Assembly (NCBI GenBank): GCA_905202125.1
Contig: CAJKQX010000014.1
Span: forward strand, 1 to 40,651
Source: an uncultured Prevotella sp.
GTDB taxonomy: Bacteria > Bacteroidota > Bacteroidia > Bacteroidales > Bacteroidaceae
Length of the DNA: 40,651 bases
Direction: 5' to 3'
The translations under genes and the position numbers were made by a program. Shown here piece by piece: positions 25,199 to 35,465 of this stretch. Under the pieces are notes generated by a model. That model had not been told where the DNA came from. It did no database searches and worked only from the letters and a program-made list of their open reading frames with translations. The first letter of the stretch is position 1; each line of letters opens with the position of its first letter.

Positions 25199-28100
25199 GT
25201 GCTCAAACGCATAATAAATATAACCGTATGGACAATTGCTTGTCTATATTTTGCCCTTGTTATTTTGCTGCATATTTCTGCGGTACAATCGATTATTGGG
25301 TCCCATGCCAGTGATGTCCTCTCACACAAATTAGGTACAAAAGTATCCATAGGGCGTGTCGATTTGGGATTTGCCAACCGTCTGATTATTGATGACATAC
25401 ACGTTCTTGACCAAAAAGGGAAACAGATGCTCAAGGTATCGAGGGTTTCTGTCAAGATAGACCTTTGGGCGCTTGCCAAGCACCGCATATCCATCACATC
25501 ATCACAGTTTTTCGGACTGAAGGCTGACCTATATAAAGCGAACGCCCATTCGGATACCAATTTTCAATTTGTTATCGACTCCCTATCGTCCAAAGACAAG
25601 ACAAAGACATCAAGTGATTTGGATTTGCAAATCAACTCGCTCATTATCCGACACGGTGCAGTGAGATACCGCCAACTCGATGTTCCGATTCGCAACCATG
25701 CTTTTTCATTAAAAAACATCGATACGGAGAATATCAGCGGACATTTCATTCTTGACAAATTAACCAACGATTCCATCAATCTGAAGATAAAGAAACTATC
25801 GTTTTTCGAAAAATCCGGAATCAAGGTCAATAATCTTACCTTCAAGATTCATGCTGACAAGAGAAAGTTCGCCCTCAATGATTTCTTGCTGGAAATGCCC
25901 AATTCGAAACTGCGCATAGACAAGGCTACGGCCACATACGATTATGAGTCGGGCAGGCCGAATACGAGCACTATAAGTTACAATGGAGAAATATCCGATT
26001 CACACGTAACCGTCTCTGACTTAGCATTTCTCAGTCCTTGTCTAAAGAATATAAACAACCGCGTGAACATAGCTTCATCATTCAGCGGCACCGCCGACAA
26101 AGTTGATATCAACAGGTTTGAAATCAACGAGACTAATGGTCTGCTCCACGTCATAACCAATGTGTCATTGGAGAAAAGTCCGAGAGGTTGGGCATGGTCT
26201 GTCGATGTGCCTCTGTTGGTAACAAATTATGACGGCGTGAAACAGATAACGGACAATATACAAAATCAGAAACTACCTGAAACTCTCACGCATTTAGGAA
26301 AAATAGAATTCTCGGGTAAGGGCCATGGCTATGATGACACATTGGATGCAGACGGTCTGTTGCGCACAGATATTGGCGATGTGAAGATGACCGTCAACAA
26401 ACGCGGACAGACTATAAACGGCAACATCGATGCACCGAATATCCATCTGCAACAATTAACGGCAAACACCGATCTTGGAGACATCGGCATACACACAAAC
26501 ATAAGCAGCCAACCGTCATCGGGCATTAGCATTGATGGAAATATCACCCACATTGATTATGGGAAATACACTTACCGGGATATCCTTTTCAAAGGTTCTT
26601 ATAATAATAAGGTGATTGTCGCCAATGTGAATATCAACGACCCGAATGCCCGTATCGATGCGACCGGTCATATAGACATGTCTTCGGCCACCACCCTCTC
26701 GGATATCCACATCATTTCCGACAACATATCGCCCAACAATCTCAGATTGACCGACAAATACGAAGATACCATTTTCGGATTCGATATCACGGCAAAAATC
26801 TTTGGCAACAAGCCATCAGATATTTACGGAAAACTCGCGCTCACCGATTTCACAATGAAATCGGATGTCACTGATTACCGCATCGACTCGCTTATCATAG
26901 ATGCACAGAAGACGGGCGACAATCGAGACATATCCATCGTGAGCGATTTTGCCAAAGCCAATATCTACGGCAAGATGGATCTTTTAAATCTCAAAGGCAG
27001 CATCTCTTACCTCTTGAACAATGCACTGCCGAGCATCTCGGGATTCACTCCCCGCCAATCTGCCGGCAACAACCGATTCGCCATCAATGCTACGATATAC
27101 GACACGAAATGGCTCAACCTGCTTTTTGATATTCCCGTCACACTCAACCATCCGGCACATATCAACGGCTCGATAGACGACACGGAGAAAAACCTGAGTA
27201 TGACTTGTGACATACCAGAGTTCTCATACAACGACAGCAACTATGACAATGCCTCGCTCAGCATACAGTCCATAGATGATGCCATCAATGCAGATGCAAG
27301 AATCAAAATAAACAACGGCAATGGGAAAAAGTTCACATGGGCAGTCAAGACAAAGGCATCGGACGACAATCTGAAAACTACAATTCTCATCAACGATGAT
27401 GTGCGTCATCCCATACGTGGAACCATCAATACAAACACTCAATTTGTCAAAGTGAACGACCGTATCTCAACAGCGATAATCGATGTCGAAGAATCGACAT
27501 TGCACATCGGTGACAGCATTTGGCACATCCGACCGTCGAATATCACATACAGCAAAAACAATCTTGTAATCAGCAATTTCGCGATAACTCACGACAATCA
27601 GCATCTGTCCATCAACGGTAAAGCCACCAACGAACAAAGCGACTCGGTATTGGTGGATTTCAAGGACCTGGATGTGAAATACATTCTCGATATGGTCAAT
27701 TTCCATTCCGTGGAATTCTCCGGACTTGCCACCGGTCATGCTTTCGTGTCGGGAATATTCAGCAAAAAACCGCAAGCCGAGGCCGATCTCACAGTCAACG
27801 ATTTCAAGTTTCAGGATGGACGGATGGGCGTATTGTATGCCAACGCCCAATACGATGCCGACGCCGGAAGCATCGACATTAACGCCACGGCCAACGACGG
27901 ACCCGACAGACGTACAATCATCAACGGATACGTGTCGCCCAAACAAAACAGTATAGATCTTGACATCGAAGCCCACAACACGCGAATAGAATTCATGGAG
28001 AGTTTTTGCAGCAGTTTCATGAAAGATGTCAACGCGCATGCCAACGGCTCGGTGAAACTGTCGGGACCACTCAACAGCATCAATCTCACCGGACGTCTCG

Positions 28101-29587
28101 TGGCCGACGGTAATCTCACCCTGAGCAGCCTCAACACCACCTACGCCCTGCGCAACGACACCATACGATTCATACCCGACGAAATAATATTTGCCAACGA
28201 CACAATCTACGACAAATACGGCAACACCGGAATAATCGAGGGCAATATCCACCATCAGCATCTCACACACCTAAGCTACGACTTGAACATCGATATGAAC
28301 AACATGTTGGCCTACAACACCAATGCTGGCATGAGCGACTCATTCTACGGCACCGTATATGCCAACGGCAACTGCACCATCAAGGGACGTAGCGGCGAGG
28401 TGATAATGGATATAAATGCCACCCCTTGCAAGAACAGCATCATCACATACTACGTGAACAGCCTTTCATCGGCAGACAATCACGAATTCATCCAATGGAA
28501 ACAACAGAGACTCAACCAATCTGACGAGAATGGCGAATTTGCCCAATCTAAAGATGACAAAGTGCAGTTCTCATCCGACTTGCGCATGAACTTTCTTGTC
28601 AACACTACGCCCGACCTCACCATCAAAATCATAATGGATAACATTACGGGCGACTACATCACACTCAACGGCGACGGCACACTGCGAGCCACATATTTTA
28701 ATAAAGGTACGCTCGACATCTATGGCAATTACATCGTTGACCACGGACTTTACCGAATCACCATCCGTGACTTTATCAAAAAGGATTTCTCGTTCGAGCG
28801 TGGCAGCCTCATCAAGTTTGGAGGAGCACCGTTCAGTGCTGACCTCGACCTGAAGGCGCAATATATTCTCAATAGTGTGAATCTCTCCGACTTGAACATC
28901 GGCAACTCGTTCACCAACAACAACATCCGTGTGAACTGTCTGATGAATATCACCGGAACGCCCGATGATCCTAAAGTGACGTTCGGACTTGACATGCCGA
29001 CGCTCAGCAGCGATGCCAAACAGATGATATCCAGCATACTCAACGCTGAGGAGGAGATGAACCAGCAGGTATTGTATCTTCTGGCCGTGGGCAGATTCTA
29101 CACACAGGGCAACAACAACGCCAACACGTCCTCACAACAGAGTCAGGCCTCGCTCGCTATGCAGAGCATCCTCAGCGGCACCATCAGTCAGCAGATCAAT
29201 TCTATTCTTGGCAATGTGGTCAACAGCAATAATTGGAATTTAGGAGCCAACATCTCCACCGGAACCGAAGGTTTCAACGATGCCGAGTACGAAGGCATAC
29301 TCTCGGGACGCATGCTCAACAACCGTCTGCTGCTCAACGGACAATTCGGATATCGCGACAACCCATACGCCACAACAAGTTTCATCGGAGATTTTGACCT
29401 CAAATATCTTCTTTTCCCAAACGGTAGCATGGCCATCAATGTGTACAACAAGACCAATGACCGATATTTTACCCGTAACAGTATCAACACGCAGGGTATC
29501 GGTCTGTTAATGAAGAAAGATTTCAACAGTTTCTGGGATTTATTCAAGAGGAAAAAGAAGAACAAAAGCAAGAAAAAAGAAAAATGA
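25199..29587 (+). CDS. tamB: TamB-family translocation/assembly protein
   Basis: A 1462-residue envelope protein anchored by one N-terminal helix (about 5-27), followed by a very long beta-rich repetitive region and the TamB C-terminal domain (about the last 350 residues; e.g. GDGTLRATYFNKGTLDIYGN and the downstream LTGTPDDPKVTFGLDMP-type segment). TamB-like proteins form periplasm-spanning grooves implicated in outer-membrane protein assembly and lipid transport. The start is GTG at 25199: a TAG lies three codons upstream and there is no in-frame ATG nearby. The tail is lysine-rich (FKRKKKNKSKKKEK). No partner tamA is next to it. Confidence 0.93.
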   Translation: MLKRIINITVWTIACLYFALVILLHISAVQSIIGSHASDVLSHKLGTKVSIGRVDLGFANRLIIDDIHVLDQKGKQMLKVSRVSVKIDLWALAKHRISITSSQFFGLKADLYKANAHSDTNFQFVIDSLSSKDKTKTSSDLDLQINSLIIRHGAVRYRQLDVPIRNHAFSLKNIDTENISGHFILDKLTNDSINLKIKKLSFFEKSGIKVNNLTFKIHADKRKFALNDFLLEMPNSKLRIDKATATYDYESGRPNTSTISYNGEISDSHVTVSDLAFLSPCLKNINNRVNIASSFSGTADKVDINRFEINETNGLLHVITNVSLEKSPRGWAWSVDVPLLVTNYDGVKQITDNIQNQKLPETLTHLGKIEFSGKGHGYDDTLDADGLLRTDIGDVKMTVNKRGQTINGNIDAPNIHLQQLTANTDLGDIGIHTNISSQPSSGISIDGNITHIDYGKYTYRDILFKGSYNNKVIVANVNINDPNARIDATGHIDMSSATTLSDIHIISDNISPNNLRLTDKYEDTIFGFDITAKIFGNKPSDIYGKLALTDFTMKSDVTDYRIDSLIIDAQKTGDNRDISIVSDFAKANIYGKMDLLNLKGSISYLLNNALPSISGFTPRQSAGNNRFAINATIYDTKWLNLLFDIPVTLNHPAHINGSIDDTEKNLSMTCDIPEFSYNDSNYDNASLSIQSIDDAINADARIKINNGNGKKFTWAVKTKASDDNLKTTILINDDVRHPIRGTINTNTQFVKVNDRISTAIIDVEESTLHIGDSIWHIRPSNITYSKNNLVISNFAITHDNQHLSINGKATNEQSDSVLVDFKDLDVKYILDMVNFHSVEFSGLATGHAFVSGIFSKKPQAEADLTVNDFKFQDGRMGVLYANAQYDADAGSIDINATANDGPDRRTIINGYVSPKQNSIDLDIEAHNTRIEFMESFCSSFMKDVNAHANGSVKLSGPLNSINLTGRLVADGNLTLSSLNTTYALRNDTIRFIPDEIIFANDTIYDKYGNTGIIEGNIHHQHLTHLSYDLNIDMNNMLAYNTNAGMSDSFYGTVYANGNCTIKGRSGEVIMDINATPCKNSIITYYVNSLSSADNHEFIQWKQQRLNQSDENGEFAQSKDDKVQFSSDLRMNFLVNTTPDLTIKIIMDNITGDYITLNGDGTLRATYFNKGTLDIYGNYIVDHGLYRITIRDFIKKDFSFERGSLIKFGGAPFSADLDLKAQYILNSVNLSDLNIGNSFTNNNIRVNCLMNITGTPDDPKVTFGLDMPTLSSDAKQMISSILNAEEEMNQQVLYLLAVGRFYTQGNNNANTSSQQSQASLAMQSILSGTISQQINSILGNVVNSNNWNLGANISTGTEGFNDAEYEGILSGRMLNNRLLLNGQFGYRDNPYATTSFIGDFDLKYLLFPNGSMAINVYNKTNDRYFTRNSINTQGIGLLMKKDFNSFWDLFKRKKKNKSKKKEK

Positions 29588-29682
29588 AGACATTCCGAAC
29601 GATGACAATCCCTTTCATTTGTATTTTTCGTGACATATAAATTTAAGTATTTTATTGAAGAAAAATACAGATAATAATAAAA

Positions 29683-29710
29683 CCCCAATCAGTTTGGTGG
29701 CTGATTGGGG
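29683..29710 (-). terminator. Terminator between tamB and the secreted-protein gene
   Basis: CCCCAATCAG (29683-29692) pairs perfectly with CTGATTGGGG (29701-29710), loop of eight. On the minus strand it is followed by TTTTATTATT, so it serves the convergent gene ending at 29755; it may also stop tamB transcripts. Confidence 0.8.
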
Positions 29711-29754
29711 CTTGGTGTTGATTGTTAGTCTTTAGAACTTATTACGCGTTGCGT

Positions 29755-32097
29755 TTACTTCACAATGACCTTTTGACCGTTGATGATGTAAATGCCGGCG
29801 GGCAGAGATTGCAAGTCGCTTCTTGTCGCCTTGTTATTCAAGAGTTGACCTTGAGGGTTGTAAATTTTGCCTTCGGTCTCGTCTTTGGAAACATTTTGTA
29901 TTCCGGTTGTTTTCTTATATACAGCCTTGATGCTTACATCTGTTTTATGCATCCATATTCTTGTGGTGGCACTGTTGACCTCATCAATCAGTACATCTCC
30001 GCTCACGACTTCCCACTTGTCAAATTCCTCGCCCTCAGCGGGGTCGTCTGCTATAATATACAACATCCTATTGGCAGGTGTTTCTGTTATTTCGACATTT
30101 TCATCGTTTGTCGCTTTACCGCCGATAACAGTGATCCCATATTGCGGTCTAATGACTTTGACTTTTGAAAATTCGCTTACCGTGAACGTTACATAATTAT
30201 TACCGTTCATATCCTCTGACTGAGAGAATGCTTTTTCGCCTTCCCGTACTTCATCAGAGTCATCTTTATAGAAGTGTTCTTCGGTTCCGTCTTCTTTCTC
30301 GTGAATAACTTCTTCAACGAAAATGTCGTTCGTATAGATGGTTACACTCATAGCGGTGACGTTAAAGTCGCTGTCCGATATAGGATAATTAGCTGTTTTG
30401 CCGTCAGCCGACAGTGTGGCGTTGGGCGTAATGTCGAATGTCGCATTCTTTTCCGGTGAGTATTCGGTGGCTGTAATGTCGGCACTTACCTCAACTGTAA
30501 TGTTTGATTCAGAGATGCCATTCTCCGTCGCAAACTTTCCGACAATGGTGTTCACTGCCGTTTGCGTCATCGCATCCGCAATTCCGGTTACGGTTGTCGC
30601 CTTTTCGGCGTCAGACCCCTCGGGTATGATTTTGTCATAGTTGGTCTCCGATTTCACGTCTGTCATGTCATAAGTGTTTGTCCCGACTGTTCCCGTCTCT
30701 GTAAGACGATAAAAGTAAACATTACTTTCTTTATATGTATTGTCGGAAGAATAGTCCTTCAAAGTGAATATATGTTCGCCTTCGTGAGTGTAGGAGCGTA
30801 TCCAAAAATTAGAATCGTATGCTGAAGATATCTTTGCCGTTCCGTCTTCTTTCAATCCTACATAGAAACCGTATTTGGAACCCTTCTCTCTATACTCTTC
30901 GAAGTAGAAAAAATCGTCATAGGGATTGAAGGTCATGGGCTTGTTATTGAACTTTGTGAGTAAGCCATACCGCATTCCGTTTCCCCATTCGGTGTTCCCT
31001 GCTGCAAATTGCAGCTCGAACATCATTGCGCTTGTTGTGTTCTTAAAGGTAAAACTTCCGTCGGCAGACGGCACGACCTCCGTTGCCGGCAATATCTCTC
31101 CACCCTCTTTGGTGCCTGTCGTGACAGCATAATATTTGTCTCCTACCTGTGTTATAAGTATATATTTTGCGCCGACAAGTATCTTGTCTGCTTCTGTTAC
31201 TTTTCTGAATACCGGCATATTCTTTCCGCAATCATCGCAAATGCCGTCATTATCGTTGTCGATGGCGCCGTATGGCATTATAATCGGAGGACTGTATATG
31301 TTGTTAAGACCGATGGCGTCGCTGAAATAAGGTTGCTCTCTTTTAGCCTTACAGTCGGGACAATACCAGAATTCTTCTTCGTATCCGTACTCGTGGCAAG
31401 TGGGTTCGGCTGCCGCTACGTGTTGCATATTCGGGTGCTGGCAACTTATACTGAAACATTCCGCCTTGATATGTGTGTCGTCCGCTCCCTGAGTGTTGGA
31501 CAGAACATCAAAGTATAAATCGGTGCCGTCAACCACAAGAAAGATTATTCCGTTAGTAAAGTAGTTGAAAATGTCTTCTCCATAATTGTTCCTCCAGTAA
31601 AATAAGTTTTCATTGAGTTCTGAGTCGGACATACTTGCCGTTGCAAAGCCATGCTCAGAGTTGTCAATTCCGTATTTGTCAATGAGGTAGCTGTCATCGT
31701 TCTTCAAAGAGTACACTTTATAGTAGTAAGGATATCCCCCTCTATCTTCTTCAATTTCTCTTACTCCGACTTCAAATATATCGGCAGTGGTTTTGTCTGC
31801 AATCAATCTATTTTGGTTGGTGTTTACATCGATTGCCGCATTTGCTGCTCTTTTGCCGTCAGCCCTTTGCTTTCCCATGACATAATATTTGCCGTCGTAT
31901 TGTGCGGTAAAGATAATGTCATTGATGTTATAAGTATAAAAATTTTCTTTTTCAAATATCGCTTGGTTCTCGCCGAGGCTTCCGTTTGTGGTTTCTGCCG
32001 TAGCCACGTTGTGCGGTAACAGCAAAGAAATAAAGGTAAATAGCAGTATTTGCGATAACCTTTTGACTTTTCTTAGATTTTGTAATATCGTTTTCAT
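29755..32097 (-). CDS. Secreted mosaic protein with type IX-like C-terminal tail
   Basis: A 780-residue exported protein of unknown function. Residues 1-34 form a signal peptide (ending near VATAE). A cysteine-rich patch (C219, H221, C234, C246, C249) reads like the HxxxC..WYCPDC..FSD modules seen in many gut-bacterial surface proteins, and DNDNDGICDDCG (280-291) resembles a calcium-binding-like module. Near 655-735 there is a Listeria-InlB-repeat-like segment (EGEEFDKWEV..VSIKAVYKK). The last 45 residues (GIQNVS..IYNPQGQLL..LPAGIYIINGQKVIVK) look like a type IX secretion sorting tail. No catalytic domain is recognised; adhesion or ligand binding is a guess. It lies downstream of the small basic gene and the HTCS regulator, all on the minus strand. 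Confidence 0.85.
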   Translation of the reverse strand: MKTILQNLRKVKRLSQILLFTFISLLLPHNVATAETTNGSLGENQAIFEKENFYTYNINDIIFTAQYDGKYYVMGKQRADGKRAANAAIDVNTNQNRLIADKTTADIFEVGVREIEEDRGGYPYYYKVYSLKNDDSYLIDKYGIDNSEHGFATASMSDSELNENLFYWRNNYGEDIFNYFTNGIIFLVVDGTDLYFDVLSNTQGADDTHIKAECFSISCQHPNMQHVAAAEPTCHEYGYEEEFWYCPDCKAKREQPYFSDAIGLNNIYSPPIIMPYGAIDNDNDGICDDCGKNMPVFRKVTEADKILVGAKYILITQVGDKYYAVTTGTKEGGEILPATEVVPSADGSFTFKNTTSAMMFELQFAAGNTEWGNGMRYGLLTKFNNKPMTFNPYDDFFYFEEYREKGSKYGFYVGLKEDGTAKISSAYDSNFWIRSYTHEGEHIFTLKDYSSDNTYKESNVYFYRLTETGTVGTNTYDMTDVKSETNYDKIIPEGSDAEKATTVTGIADAMTQTAVNTIVGKFATENGISESNITVEVSADITATEYSPEKNATFDITPNATLSADGKTANYPISDSDFNVTAMSVTIYTNDIFVEEVIHEKEDGTEEHFYKDDSDEVREGEKAFSQSEDMNGNNYVTFTVSEFSKVKVIRPQYGITVIGGKATNDENVEITETPANRMLYIIADDPAEGEEFDKWEVVSGDVLIDEVNSATTRIWMHKTDVSIKAVYKKTTGIQNVSKDETEGKIYNPQGQLLNNKATRSDLQSLPAGIYIINGQKVIVK

Positions 32098-32186
32098 ACG
32101 CTTAAAATGTTAAGTTTGTATTATTGTTTCCACAGCTTGTGCGAAAACATTGTTTATTATTATACCTCGTAATGGCATCTGTCTCC

Positions 32187-32432
32187 TTATGGTTTGTCCC
32201 GATTGCCCAGACCTTTTTTCTTGGTTCTGAACCGAAACTTTATCATTTGGAGGCATCGTTGCTTAATAGACATAGTCTTATCTCCGTCAGAATGGGACTT
32301 CGCCGGATGCAACTGCTCTTGTCTCTCCTTCTCGATGATATGCGTTATGTGCTCATCGATAATCTTCTGAATTTCCTCTTGCTTTAAAGAGGGATTCGAG
32401 TGGGTGTGAATTTTATTGTCAGCGTTGTTCAT
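32187..32432 (-). CDS. Hypothetical small basic protein
   Basis: An 81-residue protein from ATG 32432 (MNNADNKIHTHSNPS). A start at 32450 is also open, but would precede the predicted transcription start near 32446. It is hydrophilic with a helical, charged middle (EEIQKIIDEHITHIIEKERQ) and a basic tail (FRFRTKKKGLG). I do not recognise it. It lies 89 bases ahead of the secreted-protein gene with no promoter between, so would be co-transcribed. If not translated, the region is a leader of about 350 bases. Confidence 0.45.
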   Translation of the reverse strand: MNNADNKIHTHSNPSLKQEEIQKIIDEHITHIIEKERQEQLHPAKSHSDGDKTMSIKQRCLQMIKFRFRTKKKGLGNRDKP

Positions 32433-32452
32433 ATTCGTATTCGTTTTCAATG

Positions 32453-32460
32453 CAAAAATA
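32453..32460 (-). promoter_or_regulatory. Probable -7 box for the small gene and secreted protein
   Basis: TATTTTTG on the minus strand matches TAnnTTTG. The nearest TTTG lies 25 bases upstream (32486-32489), beyond the usual 19-21, so the promoter may depend on an activator such as the neighbouring HTCS. Confidence 0.4.
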
Positions 32461-32543
32461 ATAACGAAATACGTTTGTATAATATCAAATAAGGAATACG
32501 GAGTATCAATTCAGGAACAAAAAGCTGTTTTATAGTAAAAAAG

Positions 32544-32657
32544 TTGTCGGTAAACGAGGATTTAACCCAAATCTGATGACGATTTGGGCTTATTGTAACA
32601 ACATTGTCGGTAATTGTTCCTTTAACCCAAACCAAATGGTGATTCGGGTTAAAGGAA
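32544..32657. repeat. Two tandem 60-bp hairpin units downstream of the HTCS gene
   Basis: TTGTCGGTAA starts at 32544 and recurs 60 bases later at 32604, each time followed by a CCCAAA hairpin. Unit 1: CCCAAATC/GATTTGGG (32566-32573 and 32581-32588). Unit 2: TTCCTTTAACCC/GGGTTAAAGGAA (32617-32628 and 32646-32657), a 12-bp stem ending at the HTCS stop codon. They may help terminate the HTCS transcript but have no T-tract. Confidence 0.75.
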
Positions 32658-35465
32658 CTAACGTTTACGGTTCTTATACTGCATGGGCGTCATGCCGGTA
32701 GACTTCTTGAACAGCGAGCTGAAGTAGCTGTTATTGTCCATTCCGCATTTCATTGCAATATCTCCAATGGAGTCTTCGGTTGTGTCTAACAGATGTTTTG
32801 CCAATGAAATCCTTACTTGCAGGATAAGGTTTGTGGTGGTATAGCCTGTGATGGCTTTCACTTTGCGGTTGAGTTGCGCCCTCGACAGACACATATTATA
32901 TGCCAACGCGTCGTAATCCATCTTGCCTTTTTCCAGTTCTTCGTGTATAGCACCGGTCAATTTGTCCAGAAATATTTTGTTGAAATCGGTTGTTGGTGTT
33001 GTCTCCGGTTCGGAAATGTCTTCTATTTCGCTTGAATATTTCCGGCGTAACAGGCGCCGTTGTTCCATAAGTTTCTCCACACGCACATACAATTCGTCTG
33101 CATGGAACGGCTTTTCGAGATAGGCGTCGGCCCCGACTTCAAGTCCGTGCAGGCGGTCTTCGTGTGTGGCTTTAGCCGTAACCATGATTACCGGGATGTG
33201 GTTTAGTAACTCGGAATGGCGCACTTCCTTGCATAACTCGAAGCCATCCATGCCCGGCATCATTATATCGGTGATGATAAGGTCGGGCACTAACAGCTCG
33301 GCTTTCTGAAGACCTTCGTTGCCATCGGCGGCAAAATAATAATTATAGTCGGGATTAAGTTGCCGTTTCATATAGTATGCCACGTCTGCCGTGTCTTCGA
33401 TGATAAGAATTCTCACGGTGTCGTTGTCTTCTTCGTCATCATAGCTGTCTTCAGTCGGCACGTCATTATCCTCAATCGGCAGTTCTGTAGCATCGACAAC
33501 AACCTGTTCGGTAATATCCGAAACATCCTCCACCTCGGTATCTCTTGTTATCGGCAGCGTTATTATAAACACGGTGCCTTCATCCGGAGCACTGTGAACT
33601 TCTATTTTTCCGCGCATATTCTCAACCGCCAGTTTCACGAGCGACAGTCCTATACCCGTACCGATGTTAGTGTTGTTGTCGGCCTGATAAAACGGTTTGA
33701 AGATGTTTTCTTTCTGTTCGGCCGTCATTCCGATGCCGGTGTCGCTTACATATATCTGCACAGCCCGCCCTTTTGTTCGCGTTGTTACAAGTATGCTACT
33801 TCCTGTTCCCGAGAATTTAATTGCATTTGATATGAGGTTTTGTATCGTTTTCTGCATATAATCGGGAATGAAATCTATTTCCAGCCGTTCTTGCTGAGGA
33901 GCATAAACCAGTTCGATGCCCTTGTTTGAGGCGTAAGACTTGTAGCTTTCGCATAATATCTTTATGAATTCCACTATGTCTCCGTGTTTCCAGGCGGTGG
34001 CCTGTACTCCCACAGAAGTCATCTTTGTGATGTCGAGAATCTGATTGATAAGCAGCAGTAGTCCCTTCTCTTGTCGTATGATGTTTGTCGCGTTTCTGTG
34101 TATGTCGCTGTCTGTTTCCGACATATTCCTTATTTCTTGTGCCGCCGCTTGTATTATTGTGAGCGGTGTACGGAACTCATGAGTGATGTTTGTGAAGAAG
34201 TTTGTGCGCATTTTCTCCGTCTGTCGCATGATTTCCTGTTTCTGCGAGCGCATTCTTATGGCAAACCACATGAAGGCAATGATGACGCAGGCCAGCACCA
34301 GCAGTATGACAAATATCACCAAAGACGTCTGACGTATGAGCTTTTCGTTCTCATAGTTAGTCTGTATGAGATTGATTTCATTGTCTTTCCGCTCGCGTTC
34401 GTATTTCACTCGAACGTTCTGTATGTGCTTGACATTCTTGTCATTAGAGACGCTGTCGGCATATTCGTCGCTCTTTATGAAACTTTCCAATGCGGCGCGA
34501 TAGTCTCCCCGTTGACGGTTCCACATATATTCCAACCTGTATGCTTCAGCCAAATGCTCCAACGAGTTTATCTCTTTAGCTGTTGCTTTGGCTTTATCAA
34601 GATACTCGGCAGCCGCAGTCAGATTACCTTTCTCTATATATACGCGCGCCAGAGCAAGGCACGACTCAAGCCAATGCCATGTGTCGCTGTTGTCCTGCAT
34701 AAGCCTGTAAGCCTGCGAATATTCGTTTACGGCACTGTCGAGCTTGTTCTCCTTTTCATACAGGCGTCCGAAGTGCGTATGACAGAGCGATATTCCGAGG
34801 TCTGATTTCTCCTCCCGATTGAATTTCATGGAGAGCCTGTAATAATGCCATGCCGAGTCTGCCTGCCCGTTCGACTCGAAGATAGAGCCGATGTTTGCGC
34901 AGTTGATGGCTTGTCCCAAAGCACTTCCCAGCTCCTGTTCCCCTGCCAATGCCATGCGGAAAACGCTGTCAGCCGCTTCCCGATTGTCCAATGTCAGATG
35001 CACATTACCTATGCCGTTGAGCGAGATGACACGGCTCTTGCGTGCCGCCTTGCTTTCCTTGTCGCTGTAAGCCTCGTAGAGTGTCAGCGCCTGATAATGG
35101 TAGGACGACGCCTCGTCGAGTATTCCCATGCGGCGGAAGTTGGTGCCGATGTTGTTGAGTGCCTGAATAATCTGCAATGTGTCGCACGCTTTGACCGCAC
35201 ATTCCAGTCCCTTCTTATGGGCGTTTATAGCATCTTCAAACCTGCTGTCTTCGCGAAGGCATTTGCCTAATTCCCTGTATGCCGCAATCTCGCCATAGCC
35301 GTCGCCGCCTTTCTTGAAGCGTTCGGCGAGCACAGTCAGCGAGTCTATGTTGCGATTGGCTATGACAACGCTGTCGGTCTTGGCTTTTTCTTCGTCAGAA
35401 TAAGTCTTTGCGGCATTATCATTGCAGGCGAAAAGGATGTGGAGTGATGCTATGAGGCAAATCAC
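32658..35465 (-). CDS. Hybrid two-component sensor/AraC regulator (HTCS) with TPR sensor
   Basis: A 935-residue single-protein signalling system. Order: lipoprotein-like signal (LFAC at 11-14), TPR-rich periplasmic sensor (about 40-340), coiled coil, membrane helix (380-403), histidine kinase with phospho-acceptor H429 (THEFRTPL), N-box near 543-550, DTGIGM (575-580) and GTGIGLSL (602-609), an acidic linker, a receiver with D733 (ITDIMMPG) and K785, and an AraC-type helix-turn-helix (about 835-935). The sensor is TPR-based, not the beta-propeller type common in polysaccharide loci, and no susC/susD genes are near. The only in-frame start is GTG at 35465, leaving a signal without positive charges; see the A8 tract at 35495-35502. 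It probably controls the two genes downstream. Confidence 0.93.
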   Translation of the reverse strand: MICLIASLHILFACNDNAAKTYSDEEKAKTDSVVIANRNIDSLTVLAERFKKGGDGYGEIAAYRELGKCLREDSRFEDAINAHKKGLECAVKACDTLQIIQALNNIGTNFRRMGILDEASSYHYQALTLYEAYSDKESKAARKSRVISLNGIGNVHLTLDNREAADSVFRMALAGEQELGSALGQAINCANIGSIFESNGQADSAWHYYRLSMKFNREEKSDLGISLCHTHFGRLYEKENKLDSAVNEYSQAYRLMQDNSDTWHWLESCLALARVYIEKGNLTAAAEYLDKAKATAKEINSLEHLAEAYRLEYMWNRQRGDYRAALESFIKSDEYADSVSNDKNVKHIQNVRVKYERERKDNEINLIQTNYENEKLIRQTSLVIFVILLVLACVIIAFMWFAIRMRSQKQEIMRQTEKMRTNFFTNITHEFRTPLTIIQAAAQEIRNMSETDSDIHRNATNIIRQEKGLLLLINQILDITKMTSVGVQATAWKHGDIVEFIKILCESYKSYASNKGIELVYAPQQERLEIDFIPDYMQKTIQNLISNAIKFSGTGSSILVTTRTKGRAVQIYVSDTGIGMTAEQKENIFKPFYQADNNTNIGTGIGLSLVKLAVENMRGKIEVHSAPDEGTVFIITLPITRDTEVEDVSDITEQVVVDATELPIEDNDVPTEDSYDDEEDNDTVRILIIEDTADVAYYMKRQLNPDYNYYFAADGNEGLQKAELLVPDLIITDIMMPGMDGFELCKEVRHSELLNHIPVIMVTAKATHEDRLHGLEVGADAYLEKPFHADELYVRVEKLMEQRRLLRRKYSSEIEDISEPETTPTTDFNKIFLDKLTGAIHEELEKGKMDYDALAYNMCLSRAQLNRKVKAITGYTTTNLILQVRISLAKHLLDTTEDSIGDIAMKCGMDNNSYFSSLFKKSTGMTPMQYKNRKR

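Noticed and set aside
32124..32387. Plus-strand ORF of 87 codons opposite the small basic gene
   Set aside because: Leucine-rich with no signal or promoter, it mirrors the lysine/glutamate-rich minus-strand frame, which has the better promoter and gene context.
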